DNA of 64,000 nucleotides, from contig NZ_BOQN01000002.1 in NCBI RefSeq assembly GCF_018332695.1, forward strand, positions 36,970-100,969, written 5' to 3'. The translations under genes and the position numbers were made by a program. The notes under the pieces are model-generated. The model saw only the letters and a program-made list of their open reading frames with translations, was not told the DNA's origin and made no database searches. Each line of letters begins with the position of its first letter. Position 1 is the stretch's first letter. Below, piece by piece: positions 19,338-28,553 of the stretch. Origin of the DNA: Paractinoplanes toevensis. GTDB lineage: Bacteria > Actinomycetota > Actinomycetes > Mycobacteriales > Micromonosporaceae.

Positions 19338-19871
19338 CTAGCGTTCGGTGGCCGTGCAGAACGCGTCGGCCCGGTCGGTGACCAGGTCCTCCGGCGACGG
19401 GAAGCGGCGCTGCAACGCGGCCAGGGCATGCTCGTAGGCGGCCTGGGTGTGGAACGAGTCCCGCATCCGGACCACCGACGCGCGGACCTGGGCGGCGAAC
19501 TCCTCCGGCCAGCCGACGCGGTGCATCGCCATGACGGTGTTGGTGTCGCGGTCGACCAGGACGATCTGCACGACCGGGTCGACGTCCACCCCGGGCAGGC
19601 CGTCCTCGGGCCCGAACAGGTGCGGGGAATACGGCACCTGGGACCAGCCCAGCACCGGGCCCAGACGGTAGAGAAGAACTCCGGCGTCCTCACCGTCGAC
19701 CCAGGCGAACTGGGTCGGTGGTGTCGCGACAGCCTGGACCTCCAGCGGATGCGGCCGGCTCAGGAAGATCATCAACTGGACCGGCTCGCCCGCGAACATT
19801 GTCAGGGCGGCACCCTCCGGCCAGCTGATGTCCGGGTCGAGCCGACTGCCGACCTCGACGATCAGGTGCAC
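19338..19871 (-). CDS. Conserved hypothetical protein
   Basis: 177 residues from the GTG at 19871, which is favoured because TACGCT ends exactly 6 nt upstream; the frame is open further upstream but there it opposes the molybdenum enzyme gene. Mixed alpha/beta with Pro/Trp-rich turns (GWSQVPYSPHLFGPEDG), a central hydrophobic strand pair and an amphipathic C-terminal helix. No signal peptide, no membrane span, no motif I recognise. Convergent with GH76 (12-bp gap) and divergent from the molybdenum hydroxylase genes. Confidence 0.65.
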   Translation of the reverse strand: MHLIVEVGSRLDPDISWPEGAALTMFAGEPVQLMIFLSRPHPLEVQAVATPPTQFAWVDGEDAGVLLYRLGPVLGWSQVPYSPHLFGPEDGLPGVDVDPVVQIVLVDRDTNTVMAMHRVGWPEEFAAQVRASVVRMRDSFHTQAAYEHALAALQRRFPSPEDLVTDRADAFCTATER

Positions 19872-19877
19872 TTCGTC

Positions 19878-19883
19878 AGCGTA
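19878..19883 (-). promoter_or_regulatory. Leaderless -10 element (TACGCT)
   Basis: TACGCT, 6 nt, then GTG of the 177-residue hypothetical protein; no Shine-Dalgarno. It decides the start of that gene. Confidence 0.45.
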
Positions 19884-19931
19884 TCCGTGACGCGCGGGTT
19901 TATCCGGCACTTCCCGGGCAATCTCTCCGAG

Positions 19932-20420
19932 GTGAAGCTGATCGTCAACGGGGTCGAGTACGAATTCGACCTGGACCCGCGCACCACCCTGCTCGATCTG
20001 CTGCGCGAGCACCTCGGCCTGACCGGCGCCAAGAAGGGCTGTGACCACGGTCAGTGCGGCGCCTGCACCGTCCTGCTCGACGGGCGGCGGGTCAACAGCT
20101 GCCTGATCCTGGCCGTCGCGCAGCAGGGGGCCGAGGTGACCACCGTCGAGGGCCTGGGCACCGCCGAGCGGCCGCACCCGGTGCAGCGCGGTTTCCTCGA
20201 CCACGACGGTTTCCAGTGCGGCTACTGCACGCCGGGGCAGATCTGCTCGGCGGTCGGCATGCTCGACGAGGTGAAGCAGGGCCGGCCGAGCGCGGTGACC
20301 ACACCCGGCGACGACCTGCTCAGCGACGCCGAGATCCGCGAGCGGATGAGTGGCAACCTGTGCCGCTGCGGCGCCTATCCCAACATGGTCCCGGCGATCA
20401 GGCAGGCGGCCGGCGAATGA
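19932..20420 (+). CDS. Molybdenum hydroxylase, 2Fe-2S subunit (PaoA/XdhA-like)
   Basis: 162 residues, small subunit of a xanthine dehydrogenase-family aldehyde oxidoreductase. Plant-type 2Fe-2S cluster ligands Cys37, 42, 45 and 57 ([10 protein letters not shown] then NSC) and the all-helical second-cluster ligands Cys96, 99, 144 and 146 (CGYC; NLCRCG). It carries electrons from the molybdenum site to the FAD subunit. GTG start at 19932; CAATCT ends 7 nt upstream and there is no Shine-Dalgarno. No TAT signal is present, unlike E. coli PaoA, so the complex is probably cytoplasmic. Coupled to the next gene by ATGA. Confidence 0.92.
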   Translation: MKLIVNGVEYEFDLDPRTTLLDLLREHLGLTGAKKGCDHGQCGACTVLLDGRRVNSCLILAVAQQGAEVTTVEGLGTAERPHPVQRGFLDHDGFQCGYCTPGQICSAVGMLDEVKQGRPSAVTTPGDDLLSDAEIRERMSGNLCRCGAYPNMVPAIRQAAGE

Positions 20421-21397
20421 AGACCTTCGAATACCGTACGGCTACCGCCGCCTCCGCCGTCCTCGCGCCGGACGCCGCGTTCCTGGCCGGCGGCACCAAC
20501 CTGGTCGACCTCATGAAGCTGGGCGTGGCCACGCCGGACGTCCTGGTCGACGTCACCAAGCTGCCGCTGGACCGGATCACCGATCTTCCGGACGGCGGCC
20601 TGCGGGTCGGCGCCACCGTCCGCAACAGCGACCTGGCCGCCGATCCGCGCATCCGCGAACGCTATCCGGTGCTCAGCCAGGCACTGCTGGCCGGCGCCTC
20701 AGGGCAGCTGCGCAACATGGCGACCACCGGCGGCAACCTGCTGCAGCGCACCCGGTGCACCTATTTCATGGACCCGAGCACGCCGTGCAACAAGCGGGCG
20801 CCCGGCTCCGGCTGCCCGGCCCGCGCCGGCGACCACCGCAACCTGGCGATCCTCGGCGGTTCCGAGGCGTGCATCGCCACCCACCCGTCGGACATGGCGG
20901 TGGCGCTCGCGGCCCTCGGCGCGCAGGTCCGGGTGGAGAGCGCGACCGGCGAGCGGACGATCGCGGTGACCGAGCTGCACCGGTTGCCCGGGGACCGGCC
21001 GGACCTGGACACCGTTCTCGACCACGGCGAGATGATCACCGCGGTGGACCTGCCCGCGCTGCCGTTCGCCACCCGGTCGGCGTACCGCAAGGCCCGCGAC
21101 CGGGCCTCCTACGCCTTCGCCGTGGGCTCGGTCGCCGCGGCCCTGGACGTCGCCGACGGCCTGGTCCGGGACGTGCGGCTGGCCTGGGGTGCGGTCGCGC
21201 CGAGGCCGTGGCGGGCGACCACCGCCGAACGGCTGCTGCGTGGGCGGCCGGCCACCCACGAGAACTTCCTGGCCGCCGCCGACGAGGAGTTGCGCGCCGC
21301 CCGGCCGCTGCGCGACAACGCGTACAAGACGACCCTGACCCGCAACCTGACCGCCGCGGTTCTCACCCGGCTGGCCTCGGCCGGGGAGGCCCGATGA
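20417..21397 (+). CDS. Molybdenum hydroxylase, FAD subunit with extra Fe-S loop (PaoB-like)
   Basis: 326 residues. FAD-binding domain of the molybdopterin dehydrogenase family ([15 protein letters not shown] near residues 22-36; [13 protein letters not shown] near 102-114). Between them and the rest is a Cys-rich insertion with Cys114, 124, 133 and 152, the pattern that binds a 4Fe-4S cluster in PaoB and in the 4-hydroxybenzoyl-CoA reductase beta subunit. It passes electrons to an external acceptor. The start overlaps the small subunit stop and its stop overlaps the large subunit start, both as ATGA. Confidence 0.92.
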   Translation: MKTFEYRTATAASAVLAPDAAFLAGGTNLVDLMKLGVATPDVLVDVTKLPLDRITDLPDGGLRVGATVRNSDLAADPRIRERYPVLSQALLAGASGQLRNMATTGGNLLQRTRCTYFMDPSTPCNKRAPGSGCPARAGDHRNLAILGGSEACIATHPSDMAVALAALGAQVRVESATGERTIAVTELHRLPGDRPDLDTVLDHGEMITAVDLPALPFATRSAYRKARDRASYAFAVGSVAAALDVADGLVRDVRLAWGAVAPRPWRATTAERLLRGRPATHENFLAAADEELRAARPLRDNAYKTTLTRNLTAAVLTRLASAGEAR

Positions 21398-23436
21398 CCG
21401 CGACCGTGGGCACACCGCTGGCCCGCCTCGAAGGACCGGCCAAGGTCACCGGCGCCGCCCGGTACGCCGCCGAATACCCGCAGGACGACGTCGTGCACGG
21501 CTGGATCGTCCAGTCCCCGGTGCCGCGTGGCCGGCTCAACGCCGTGCTGGCCGACCCGACGGCCGACGCCATCGCCGTCCTGTGGCACGGAAACGCCCCG
21601 CGGCTCGAGCCGGCCGACGACCCGGAACTGGACGTCCTGCAGTCGGACCGGATCAGCTACCGGGGTCAGCCGGTCGCGCTGGTCGTGGCCGAGACCCTGG
21701 AGGCGGCCCGCCGCGCCGCCCAGGTGCTGCAGCTCGACATCACCGCCGAGGAGCACGACGCGGTGCTGCGCGCCGACCATCCCGGCCTCTACACGCCGGA
21801 GCAGGTCAACCCGGCCTTTCCCAGCGAGACCGCGAGCGGTGACGTCGACGCCGCGCTGGCCGCCGCGCCCGTCACGGTCGACGTCACCTACTCGACGCCG
21901 GCGCTGCACAACAGCCCGATGGAGCCGCACGCCACCATCGCCCGCTGGGCCGGCGACGACCTGACCCTCTACGACTCGAACCAGCACCCGTCCGGGATCG
22001 CCGCCACGGTCGCCGGCGTCTTCGGCCTCGAACCCGAGCGCGTGCACGTGGTGACCGAGCACGTCGGCGGCGGTTTCGGCTCGAAGGGCTCGGCCCGGCC
22101 GAACGCGGTCCTCGCCGCCATGGCGGCCCGGGTGGTCGGCCGCCCGGTCAAGCTGGTGCTGCCCCGGCAGGCGATGTTCAGCCTGGTCGGCTACCGCACC
22201 CCGACGATCCAGCAGATCCGGCTCGGCGCCGACCCGGACGGCACGCTCACCGCGATCGACCACGCGGCCATCGGGCAGAGCAGCCGGATCCTCGAGTACG
22301 CCGAGCAGACCGCGGTCGTCACCCGGCACATGTACGCCGCGCCGAACCGGCGTACCGGTCACCGCCTGCTCCGCCTCGACATGCCGACACCCCGGTGGAT
22401 GCGCGCACCCGGTGAGGCGCCCGGCATGGCCGCGTTCGAGTGCGCGCTCGACGAGCTGGCCGAGAAGCTCGGGATCGACCCGATCGAGCTGCGCGTCCGC
22501 AACGAGCCGGCCGCCGAGCCGGAGGGTGGCACCCCGTTCACCAGCCGCCACTACGTCGAGTGCCTGCGGACCGGGGCCGAGCGCTTCGGCTGGGCCGGCC
22601 GCGACCCACGACCGCGGCAGCGCCGCGAGGGCGACTGGTGGATCGGCACCGGCGTGGCCGGGGCGATCTACCCGACCATGGCGCAGCCGTCGACCGCCCG
22701 GGTGCGCGCCGTCGGCGACGACTTCGAGGTCGCGATCGGCGCGGCCGACCTCGGCACCGGAGCCCGCACGATCCTCACCCAGATCGCGGCCGACGCGCTG
22801 GGCGTGCCGGTCGACCGGGTGCGGGTCCGGATCGGCGACAGCACCCTGCCCAAGGCCTCGGTGGCGGGCGGCTCCTCGGGCAGCGCGTCCTGGGGCTGGG
22901 CCGTCACCGGCGCCTGCCGGCAACTGCGCGAGACGGGCGGCGACGAGGCCGTCTTCGACACCACCGAGCTGATCGAGAAGCAGGAGACCGAGGGCCGGCA
23001 CGCGTTCGGTGCGCACTTCGCCGAGGTACGCGTCGACGCCGTCACCGGCGAGGTGCGGGTCTCCCGGCTGTTCGGCATGTACGCCGCCGGCCGCATCCTC
23101 AACCCGCGCACCGCCCGCAGCCAGTTCCTCGGCGGCATGATCATGGGAATGGGCATGGCCCTGCACGAGGAGGGCGTGCTCGACCCGGCGATGGGCGAGT
23201 GGATGAACCACGATCTGGCCGGTTACCACATCCCCGCGCACGCCGATGTCGAGTCGATCGACGCGGCCTGGCTCGACGAGCGGGACGACCAGCTCAACCC
23301 GATGGGCAGCAAGGGCATCGGCGAGATCGGCATCGTCGGCTCCCCCGCCGCGATCGTCAACGCGGTGTGGCACGCGACCGGCGTCCGCGTTCGCGACCTG
23401 CCGGTCCGTCTCGACAAGCTGCTGTGTGCCGATTGA
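21394..23436 (+). CDS. Molybdenum hydroxylase, molybdopterin-binding subunit (PaoC/XdhB-like)
   Basis: 680 residues, catalytic subunit with the aldehyde oxidase/xanthine dehydrogenase a/b-hammerhead domain ([19 protein letters not shown] near the N-terminus) and the molybdopterin-binding domain. It has the GGGFGSKG motif, and the catalytic Glu near residue 644 in [13 protein letters not shown]. It hydroxylates aldehydes or N-heterocycles using water. The protein is compact (XdhB types are about 700-770). No XdhC/MocA-type cofactor-insertion chaperone lies in the operon, so one must be encoded elsewhere if needed. Confidence 0.92.
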   Translation: MTATVGTPLARLEGPAKVTGAARYAAEYPQDDVVHGWIVQSPVPRGRLNAVLADPTADAIAVLWHGNAPRLEPADDPELDVLQSDRISYRGQPVALVVAETLEAARRAAQVLQLDITAEEHDAVLRADHPGLYTPEQVNPAFPSETASGDVDAALAAAPVTVDVTYSTPALHNSPMEPHATIARWAGDDLTLYDSNQHPSGIAATVAGVFGLEPERVHVVTEHVGGGFGSKGSARPNAVLAAMAARVVGRPVKLVLPRQAMFSLVGYRTPTIQQIRLGADPDGTLTAIDHAAIGQSSRILEYAEQTAVVTRHMYAAPNRRTGHRLLRLDMPTPRWMRAPGEAPGMAAFECALDELAEKLGIDPIELRVRNEPAAEPEGGTPFTSRHYVECLRTGAERFGWAGRDPRPRQRREGDWWIGTGVAGAIYPTMAQPSTARVRAVGDDFEVAIGAADLGTGARTILTQIAADALGVPVDRVRVRIGDSTLPKASVAGGSSGSASWGWAVTGACRQLRETGGDEAVFDTTELIEKQETEGRHAFGAHFAEVRVDAVTGEVRVSRLFGMYAAGRILNPRTARSQFLGGMIMGMGMALHEEGVLDPAMGEWMNHDLAGYHIPAHADVESIDAAWLDERDDQLNPMGSKGIGEIGIVGSPAAIVNAVWHATGVRVRDLPVRLDKLLCAD

Positions 23437-23462
23437 CGCATTGACTTGAATCCCGGCCGCCG

Positions 23463-24989
23463 ATGCCGATCACGGCCGGCGTGGATCGCTTACTGACCGG
23501 CCTGCTCACCGGAACGGCCCTGGTGGTCGCGCTGTACGCGGCCGGCCTCGACTCCACCCCGATCACCTGGATCGTGGTGGCGATCATCCACGTCTGCCTG
23601 ATCTGGGTGGCCCGGTCCACGTCCCGGATGCCCGGCCTGACGCCACCGCTGCGCCGGTTCTGGCGGGCGGTCACCGCGGCCGGTGTCGTCTACCTGCTCG
23701 GTGACCTCGCCCAGATCGGCACGGCCGCCCGCGACCCGTACGCCGCCGTGGCGGCGACCGGCGGCCGGATCCAGATGATCACCCTCTCGGTGGGCAGCGC
23801 GCTGCTGATGCTGACGCTGCTCACGGTTCCGCTGGGGTTCGGCTCGCGCCGCGAACGCATCCGGTTCTGGATGGACGTGGCCACCGTGATGGTGGCCGCC
23901 GCCGTCGTGGGCTGGTACATGGTGGTTCCCGACCTGCCCGCCGCCCTGCTCAAGGTGCTCAGCGGCCCGGTGATCCTGCTGCTGTGCGTCTTCGTGGTGG
24001 CCAAGCTGGTCATGTCGGGCACGGCCCCGTTCACCCGGGCGTGCGGGATCATCGGCGCGAGCGCGGCCGCCATCAAGTCGGGCGCGGACCTGGTGAGCCG
24101 CGACGGTCTCGGCGGCGGTCGCCTGCACTGGTACCTGGCCTGCACGATCGCCGCGCACGCCGGGCTGGCGATCGCGCTGCGGGTCAACCAGATCCAGCTG
24201 GGCCGCAAGGCCGAGAACCTCGCGCCGCGGCCGCGCAGGCCGTACAGCCTGCTTCCGTACGGCGCGATCGCCGTCACCTACCTGCTGCTTTCCGTCGCGG
24301 TGGTCCGGGACGGGTCGCCGACCGTGCCGATCGCGCTGGCCGGCGCGGCCGTCAGCACCGCGCTCGTGGTGCTGCGCCAGTTGATGGCGTTCCGGGAGAA
24401 CGCCCGCCTGCTCGGCGAACTGGACACCAAGGTACGAGAGTTGCACGAGACCCAGGAGGGGCTGCGCGAGACCCTCGCCCAGCGCGACGCCCTGGCCGCC
24501 CGGCTGCACCACCACGCCTTCCACGACGGCCTGACCGGCCTGCCCAACCGATCGCTGTACGCCGAGCGGCTGGACGCGGCGATCGCGGCCGGCGGCGCGG
24601 TGGCGGCCATGCTGATCGACCTGGACGACTTCAAGGAGGTCAACGACCGGTGGGGACACGCCGCCGGGGACACCCTGCTCCGCGAGATCGCCCTCCGGAT
24701 GACGGCCTGCGTGCGGGCGGAGGACACGGTGGCCCGGATCGGCGGCGACGAGTTCGCGGTCCTGCTGACCCCGGGCGCGGACCCGCGGGAGGTGGCGAGC
24801 CGGTTGGTCCGGGCGGTCGAGGAGCCGGTGCTGCTGGCCGGCTTCGGCGAGGCGCGGGTCGGCGCGAGCGTGGGGGTGGCGACGGCCGGCGAACTGACCC
24901 GGGACGGCGACTCGCTGCTGCGCGAGGCGGATCACGCGATGTACACGGTGAAGCGGGCCGGCAAGGGCTCCTACGCGCTCGCCCCCTGA
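23463..24989 (+). CDS. Membrane-bound diguanylate cyclase (GGDEF)
   Basis: 508 residues. About nine to ten hydrophobic segments form the N-terminal two thirds, followed by a short coiled coil (LDTKVRELHETQEGLRETLA) and a GGDEF domain with an intact active site (ARIGGDEFAVLL) and an I-site (RAED five residues before it). It should therefore make c-di-GMP and be product-inhibited. There is no EAL domain. The ATG at 23463 is 26 nt after the molybdenum hydroxylase stop; no clear Shine-Dalgarno. The 3' end overlaps the opposite-strand histidine kinase gene by 19 bp. Confidence 0.9.
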   Translation: MPITAGVDRLLTGLLTGTALVVALYAAGLDSTPITWIVVAIIHVCLIWVARSTSRMPGLTPPLRRFWRAVTAAGVVYLLGDLAQIGTAARDPYAAVAATGGRIQMITLSVGSALLMLTLLTVPLGFGSRRERIRFWMDVATVMVAAAVVGWYMVVPDLPAALLKVLSGPVILLLCVFVVAKLVMSGTAPFTRACGIIGASAAAIKSGADLVSRDGLGGGRLHWYLACTIAAHAGLAIALRVNQIQLGRKAENLAPRPRRPYSLLPYGAIAVTYLLLSVAVVRDGSPTVPIALAGAAVSTALVVLRQLMAFRENARLLGELDTKVRELHETQEGLRETLAQRDALAARLHHHAFHDGLTGLPNRSLYAERLDAAIAAGGAVAAMLIDLDDFKEVNDRWGHAAGDTLLREIALRMTACVRAEDTVARIGGDEFAVLLTPGADPREVASRLVRAVEEPVLLAGFGEARVGASVGVATAGELTRDGDSLLREADHAMYTVKRAGKGSYALAP

Positions 24990-25999
24990 GGCAGGCTGGC
25001 CCGCACCAGCCAGCCGCCGCGCTCGGTCGGCCCGGCCGTGAACTGGCCGCCACGCTGCTGGATCCGCTCGCGCAGACCGGTCAGCCCGTGGCCGGTGCCC
25101 GGCACTCCGGGTGGCTCCGCGGCGGCGGGATCGTTCTCCACCCGTACGGCCAGATCGCGATCCGAACCGCTCACCGTGACCCGCACGGCCGAGCCCGGCG
25201 CGTAGCGCAGGGCGTTCGTCAGGCTCTCCTGCACCACCCGGAACGCGAGGTGCGCGACCGGCGCGGCCACCCCCTCGCGGTCGCCCTCGAACCGGCAGGT
25301 CACGTCCAGGCCGCTGCGCGCCGCCCGGGTGACGACCTCCTCGATCAGCGCCAGGTCGGGGCCGTTCACCTCGGTGCCGCCGAGCAGGTCGACCAGCCGC
25401 CGCAGGTCGCCGCGCCCCTGCCGGGCCGACTCGGCGATCGCCTCGAGGGCCGCCCGGGCCCCGACCGGATCGCGGTCGACCAGCCGCTGCCCGGCCGCCG
25501 CCTGGATGATCATCACGCTGATCGCGTGGCCGATGATGTCGTGCAGTTCGGCGGCGATCCGGGCCCGTTCCTGGCGCAGGGCCAGCTCGGCGAAGAGCTC
25601 CCGTTCCTCCTCCAGCTCGCGGTTGCGGTCGGCGAGCTGTTCGGCGGTCTCCCGCCGCAGCCGCAGGATGACGCCGGCCAGGAAGCCGGGGACCCCGAAG
25701 ATGATCAGCGGGACCGGGTTGGTCTCGCCGGTGGTCAGATGGAGCACGGCGAAGAGCGCGACCAGGTAACCGGCCAGCCCGACGCCGGCCCAGTAGCTGC
25801 GGAAACCCAGCCCCGCCACGGTCGACAGCAGAGCCATCAGCACGAAGGCGAGATCGGGGAACCGGCCCGGCCCGGCGAGCGCCGCGCCCGCCAGCCACAG
25901 CGCGCCGCCGGTCAGGGCCACCGCCCGGGGACGGGTGCGCCACCACAGCAAGGCCAGCCCACTCCCGATCAGGCAAGCGGTGATGAGCACCCCGCTCAC
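24971..25999 (-). CDS. DesK-type sensor histidine kinase
   Basis: 342 residues. Several transmembrane spans to about residue 113, a coiled-coil linker (ETAEQLADRNRELEEERELF), HisKA_3 with His153 (RIAAELHDIIGHAIS), and a HATPase_c domain with N-box (VVQESLTNALRYA) and G-box (GTGHGLTGLRERI). All catalytic motifs look intact, in contrast to the gene just upstream, to which it is coupled by ATGA. Likely cognate regulator: the divergent LuxR protein at 27786. Confidence 0.9.
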   Translation of the reverse strand: MSGVLITACLIGSGLALLWWRTRPRAVALTGGALWLAGAALAGPGRFPDLAFVLMALLSTVAGLGFRSYWAGVGLAGYLVALFAVLHLTTGETNPVPLIIFGVPGFLAGVILRLRRETAEQLADRNRELEEERELFAELALRQERARIAAELHDIIGHAISVMIIQAAAGQRLVDRDPVGARAALEAIAESARQGRGDLRRLVDLLGGTEVNGPDLALIEEVVTRAARSGLDVTCRFEGDREGVAAPVAHLAFRVVQESLTNALRYAPGSAVRVTVSGSDRDLAVRVENDPAAAEPPGVPGTGHGLTGLRERIQQRGGQFTAGPTERGGWLVRASLPQGASA

Positions 26000-27099
26000 C
26001 CCAGGACGGGTAACTGGGCCACCACGCGGGCCGAACCCCGCGCGAGCTTCACGTCCACCGAGCCGGCGTGCAGTTTCGCCCGCTCGCGCACCCGGGCCAC
26101 GGCCGCCCGCAGGTCGGCGCCGCGCCCGACCGAACCCTGCACCCGGATCTCCAGCGCGTCGTCCTCGAACCGCACCGCCACCTGCACCGGACGCTCGCCG
26201 AGCGCGCTCACCAGGTACTCCACGATGCGGTAGGCGGACAGCTCGACCGCGGCCGGCAGCGATCGAGGGTCACCGGTCACGGTGAGCCGGGACTGCGGCG
26301 AACGGTGCCGGGCCAGCAGCGCGTCGAGGTGCGCGACCGTGGGCGCCGGCGCCAGGGCGACCTCACCGCCGCGCAGCAACCCGACGATCTCCCGCATGTC
26401 GTCCATGGTCTGCCGGCCGCCCTCCTCGATCGATCGGAACTCCGCCCGCTTCCGGTCCGGTGGCAGATCGAGAGCCGACTCGGCGGCCCGGGTCAGTTCA
26501 TCGAGACGTTCCTGCAGCAGGCCGTCGAGCTGCCGGGACAGCCGCGCCCGGTCGTCCGCCACGATCAGCGCGGCCCGGTCGTCGCGCAGTTGCCGCAGTT
26601 CCTCGTCGCGGGCCGCCAGCTGCTGGTTCAGCAGCGACCGGTGCCGCGCGGCCCGGCCCACGCCGAACACGATCAGCACCACCGGCAGCGCCAGGACCAG
26701 GGCACCCGGGCCGGCCGACGCGTCCACCACCAGGACGGCGCCCGTTTCGGCGACCGCCAGAGCACAACCGATCCAAGCTTTGGTACGCCCGTAGGACAGT
26801 GCTGCGAGAAACGCGAACACGAACGCCAGCGGCAGCCCCGCACCACACCGGGTCACCCAGCCGAACAGCAGGTCGTGCAGCACCATCACGCCGAGCGAGA
26901 CGCTCACCGCGACCAGGACGCCGCGCCGCCACCACAGCACCGGGACGAACGCCGCCACGAACACCGGCAGCTGCAGCCACGAATGGGTGCCGGTGTCCTC
27001 GGCGGTGATGTTCATCAGGGCCAGCAGCGCAGCGAGCCCGGTGAGAACTCCCGCGAGCAGCCAGTCGCGGCCCTTGACCCCACGGAAGATCTCACCCAC
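25996..27099 (-). CDS. Degenerate histidine kinase (pseudokinase)
   Basis: 367 residues with the same layout as its neighbour: transmembrane sensor to about residue 150, coiled coil, DHp-like helices, ATPase-like domain. The key residues are lost: where the neighbour has ELHDIIGH this protein has QLDGLLQE, so the phospho-acceptor His is Asp192, and the N-box Asn (SLTNAL) is Ser298 (YLVSAL); the Gly-rich ATP lid is absent. It cannot work as an ordinary kinase. I infer a sensing or allosteric partner for the intact kinase. GTG at 27099 with GAGGAG upstream; an in-frame start further up would enter the preceding gene. Confidence 0.8.
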   Translation of the reverse strand: MGEIFRGVKGRDWLLAGVLTGLAALLALMNITAEDTGTHSWLQLPVFVAAFVPVLWWRRGVLVAVSVSLGVMVLHDLLFGWVTRCGAGLPLAFVFAFLAALSYGRTKAWIGCALAVAETGAVLVVDASAGPGALVLALPVVLIVFGVGRAARHRSLLNQQLAARDEELRQLRDDRAALIVADDRARLSRQLDGLLQERLDELTRAAESALDLPPDRKRAEFRSIEEGGRQTMDDMREIVGLLRGGEVALAPAPTVAHLDALLARHRSPQSRLTVTGDPRSLPAAVELSAYRIVEYLVSALGERPVQVAVRFEDDALEIRVQGSVGRGADLRAAVARVRERAKLHAGSVDVKLARGSARVVAQLPVLG

Positions 27100-27110
27100 G
27101 GCCGAGCTCC

Positions 27111-27635
27111 TCACACCGTCGCCGGCTGCTTCTCGCTGAGCTCCTGCTTCTTGCTGACCCGATTCTGGACCAGCAACCCGGCACCGTAGAAGAGGGCGGC
27201 GCCCGGAAGAGCGATCGGCAACGCGCCGGCGAGGTCGGCCGACGAGTCCCGGAACAGCGTGATCACCAGCAGAACCACGACCGCGGCCAGGCCGAGCAGG
27301 TGATCGCGGCGGGTGCCGGCGTAACGGGCGATGGCATACGCGAGCGCGAACGACAGCGGCAGCACCACGCCGCAGCGGGTGAGCCAGCCGAACGCCAGGA
27401 CGTGCAGGCCGGTGGCCACGGCGGTGATCCCGGCGATCGCGGCCGGGTTCCACCGGCGCCACAGGATCGGCACGGTGACGATCAGGAAGGCCGGCACGAC
27501 CAGCCACGAGTCGGTCGACGCCGGGTGGATCAGCGAGGGGTCGTTACCGGCGTTGATGTTCTCCCACATCAGGAAGACACCGGCGGCGGTCATCAGGGCG
27601 GCGAGCAGATAGTCGAGCGGCCGGATCTTGGTCAT
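27111..27635 (-). CDS. Membrane protein, paralogue of the pseudokinase sensor domain
   Basis: 174 residues, five to six transmembrane segments and a short charged tail. It closely parallels the N-terminal 150 residues of the next protein: DSWLVVPAFLIVTVPILWRR against HSWLQLPVFVAAFVPVLWWR, and FGWLTRCGVVLPLSFALAY against FGWVTRCGAGLPLAFVFAF. It stops before any kinase domain, so it is a stand-alone copy of the sensor part. ATG with GGGGAG upstream; 11 nt before the pseudokinase start, same operon. Confidence 0.8.
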   Translation of the reverse strand: MTKIRPLDYLLAALMTAAGVFLMWENINAGNDPSLIHPASTDSWLVVPAFLIVTVPILWRRWNPAAIAGITAVATGLHVLAFGWLTRCGVVLPLSFALAYAIARYAGTRRDHLLGLAAVVVLLVITLFRDSSADLAGALPIALPGAALFYGAGLLVQNRVSKKQELSEKQPATV

Positions 27636-27785
27636 GGCGTACTCCCCTGGGGCTTTTGTTGATTGATGGCCATGACGCTAGGGATCGGCGGTCGTAGCCC
27701 TCGTCTTCCGCAAGGACGATTTGCCGGGCCGCCATCCTCCGCAGGGAGGACCCGGCGACGACGCCGTGAGCGGGAGAATCGTGGC

Positions 27786-28448
27786 GTGCCGAAGATCCGG
27801 GTCCTGGTCGCCGACGATCAGACCCTCGTGCGCACCGGCTTCCGGGTCATCCTGGAGACGGAGGGCGACATCGAGGTGGTGGCCGAGGCGGCCACCGGCA
27901 CCGAGGCGATCCGGCAGGCGCAGCTGGCCGCGCCCGACGTGATCCTGATGGACATCCGGATGCCGGAGATGGACGGCCTGGCCGCCACCGAGGAGATCCT
28001 CCGGCAGCCCGATCCGCCCACGATCGTGGTGCTGACCACCTTCGACCAGAACGAGTACGTGTACCGCGCACTGCACGCCGGAGCCGCCGGTTTCCTGCTC
28101 AAGGACGCGCCGTCCAGCCGGCTGATCGCCGCGGTGCGAGCGGCCGCCACCGGCGACTCGCTGATCGAGCCGTCGATCACCCGCCGGCTGGTCGAGCGGT
28201 TCGCCGCGCCCGCCGAGCCGGTCGGCCGCCCGCCCGAGCTGGCCGCCCTGACCGAGCGCGAGCTGGACGTGCTGCGGCTGATCGCGCGCGGCCGGTCCAA
28301 CGCCGAGATCGCCGCCGAGCTGGTGGTGGCCGAGACCACGGTGAAGACGCACGTGGCCCGCATCCTGACCAAGCTCGGCGTCCGCGACCGGGTGCAGGCG
28401 GTCGTCGTCGCCTATCGGACAGGTTTCGCCACCACCGGTTCCGAATAG
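27786..28448 (+). CDS. NarL/LuxR-family response regulator
   Basis: 220 residues. Receiver domain with the acidic VADDQ cluster, phospho-acceptor Asp in VILMDIRMPEMDG, Thr in VVLTTFDQNE and Lys in FLLKDAPSS; C-terminal LuxR helix-turn-helix (LTERELDVLRLIARGRSNAE, then AETTVKTHVARILTKL). GTG at 27786 with GGGAGA about 9 nt upstream. Divergent from the three-gene sensor operon across 150 bp, so it is the probable partner of the kinase at 24971 and perhaps regulates that operon. Confidence 0.9.
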   Translation: MPKIRVLVADDQTLVRTGFRVILETEGDIEVVAEAATGTEAIRQAQLAAPDVILMDIRMPEMDGLAATEEILRQPDPPTIVVLTTFDQNEYVYRALHAGAAGFLLKDAPSSRLIAAVRAAATGDSLIEPSITRRLVERFAAPAEPVGRPPELAALTERELDVLRLIARGRSNAEIAAELVVAETTVKTHVARILTKLGVRDRVQAVVVAYRTGFATTGSE

Positions 28449-28553
28449 GACAATCTGTCGGATAGCTGCCTGTTCGAGTTGCGCCAGTTACCTATCGTGA
28501 CCGGCAATTGAATCCGGCCGTTCACCATCACTTCATGGGGGGAGTGATCGAAC

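Noticed and set aside
21109..23373. Long minus-strand frame opposite the molybdenum hydroxylase large subunit
   Set aside because: Antisense shadow without recognisable motifs.
24519..24989. Possible EAL domain after the GGDEF domain
   Set aside because: The frame ends right after the GGDEF fold (YALAP); no EAL motif.
28412..28474. Imperfect inverted repeat CTATCGGACAG / CTGTCGGATAG around the response regulator stop
   Set aside because: One mismatch, no U-tract and partly inside coding sequence; too weak to call a terminator.
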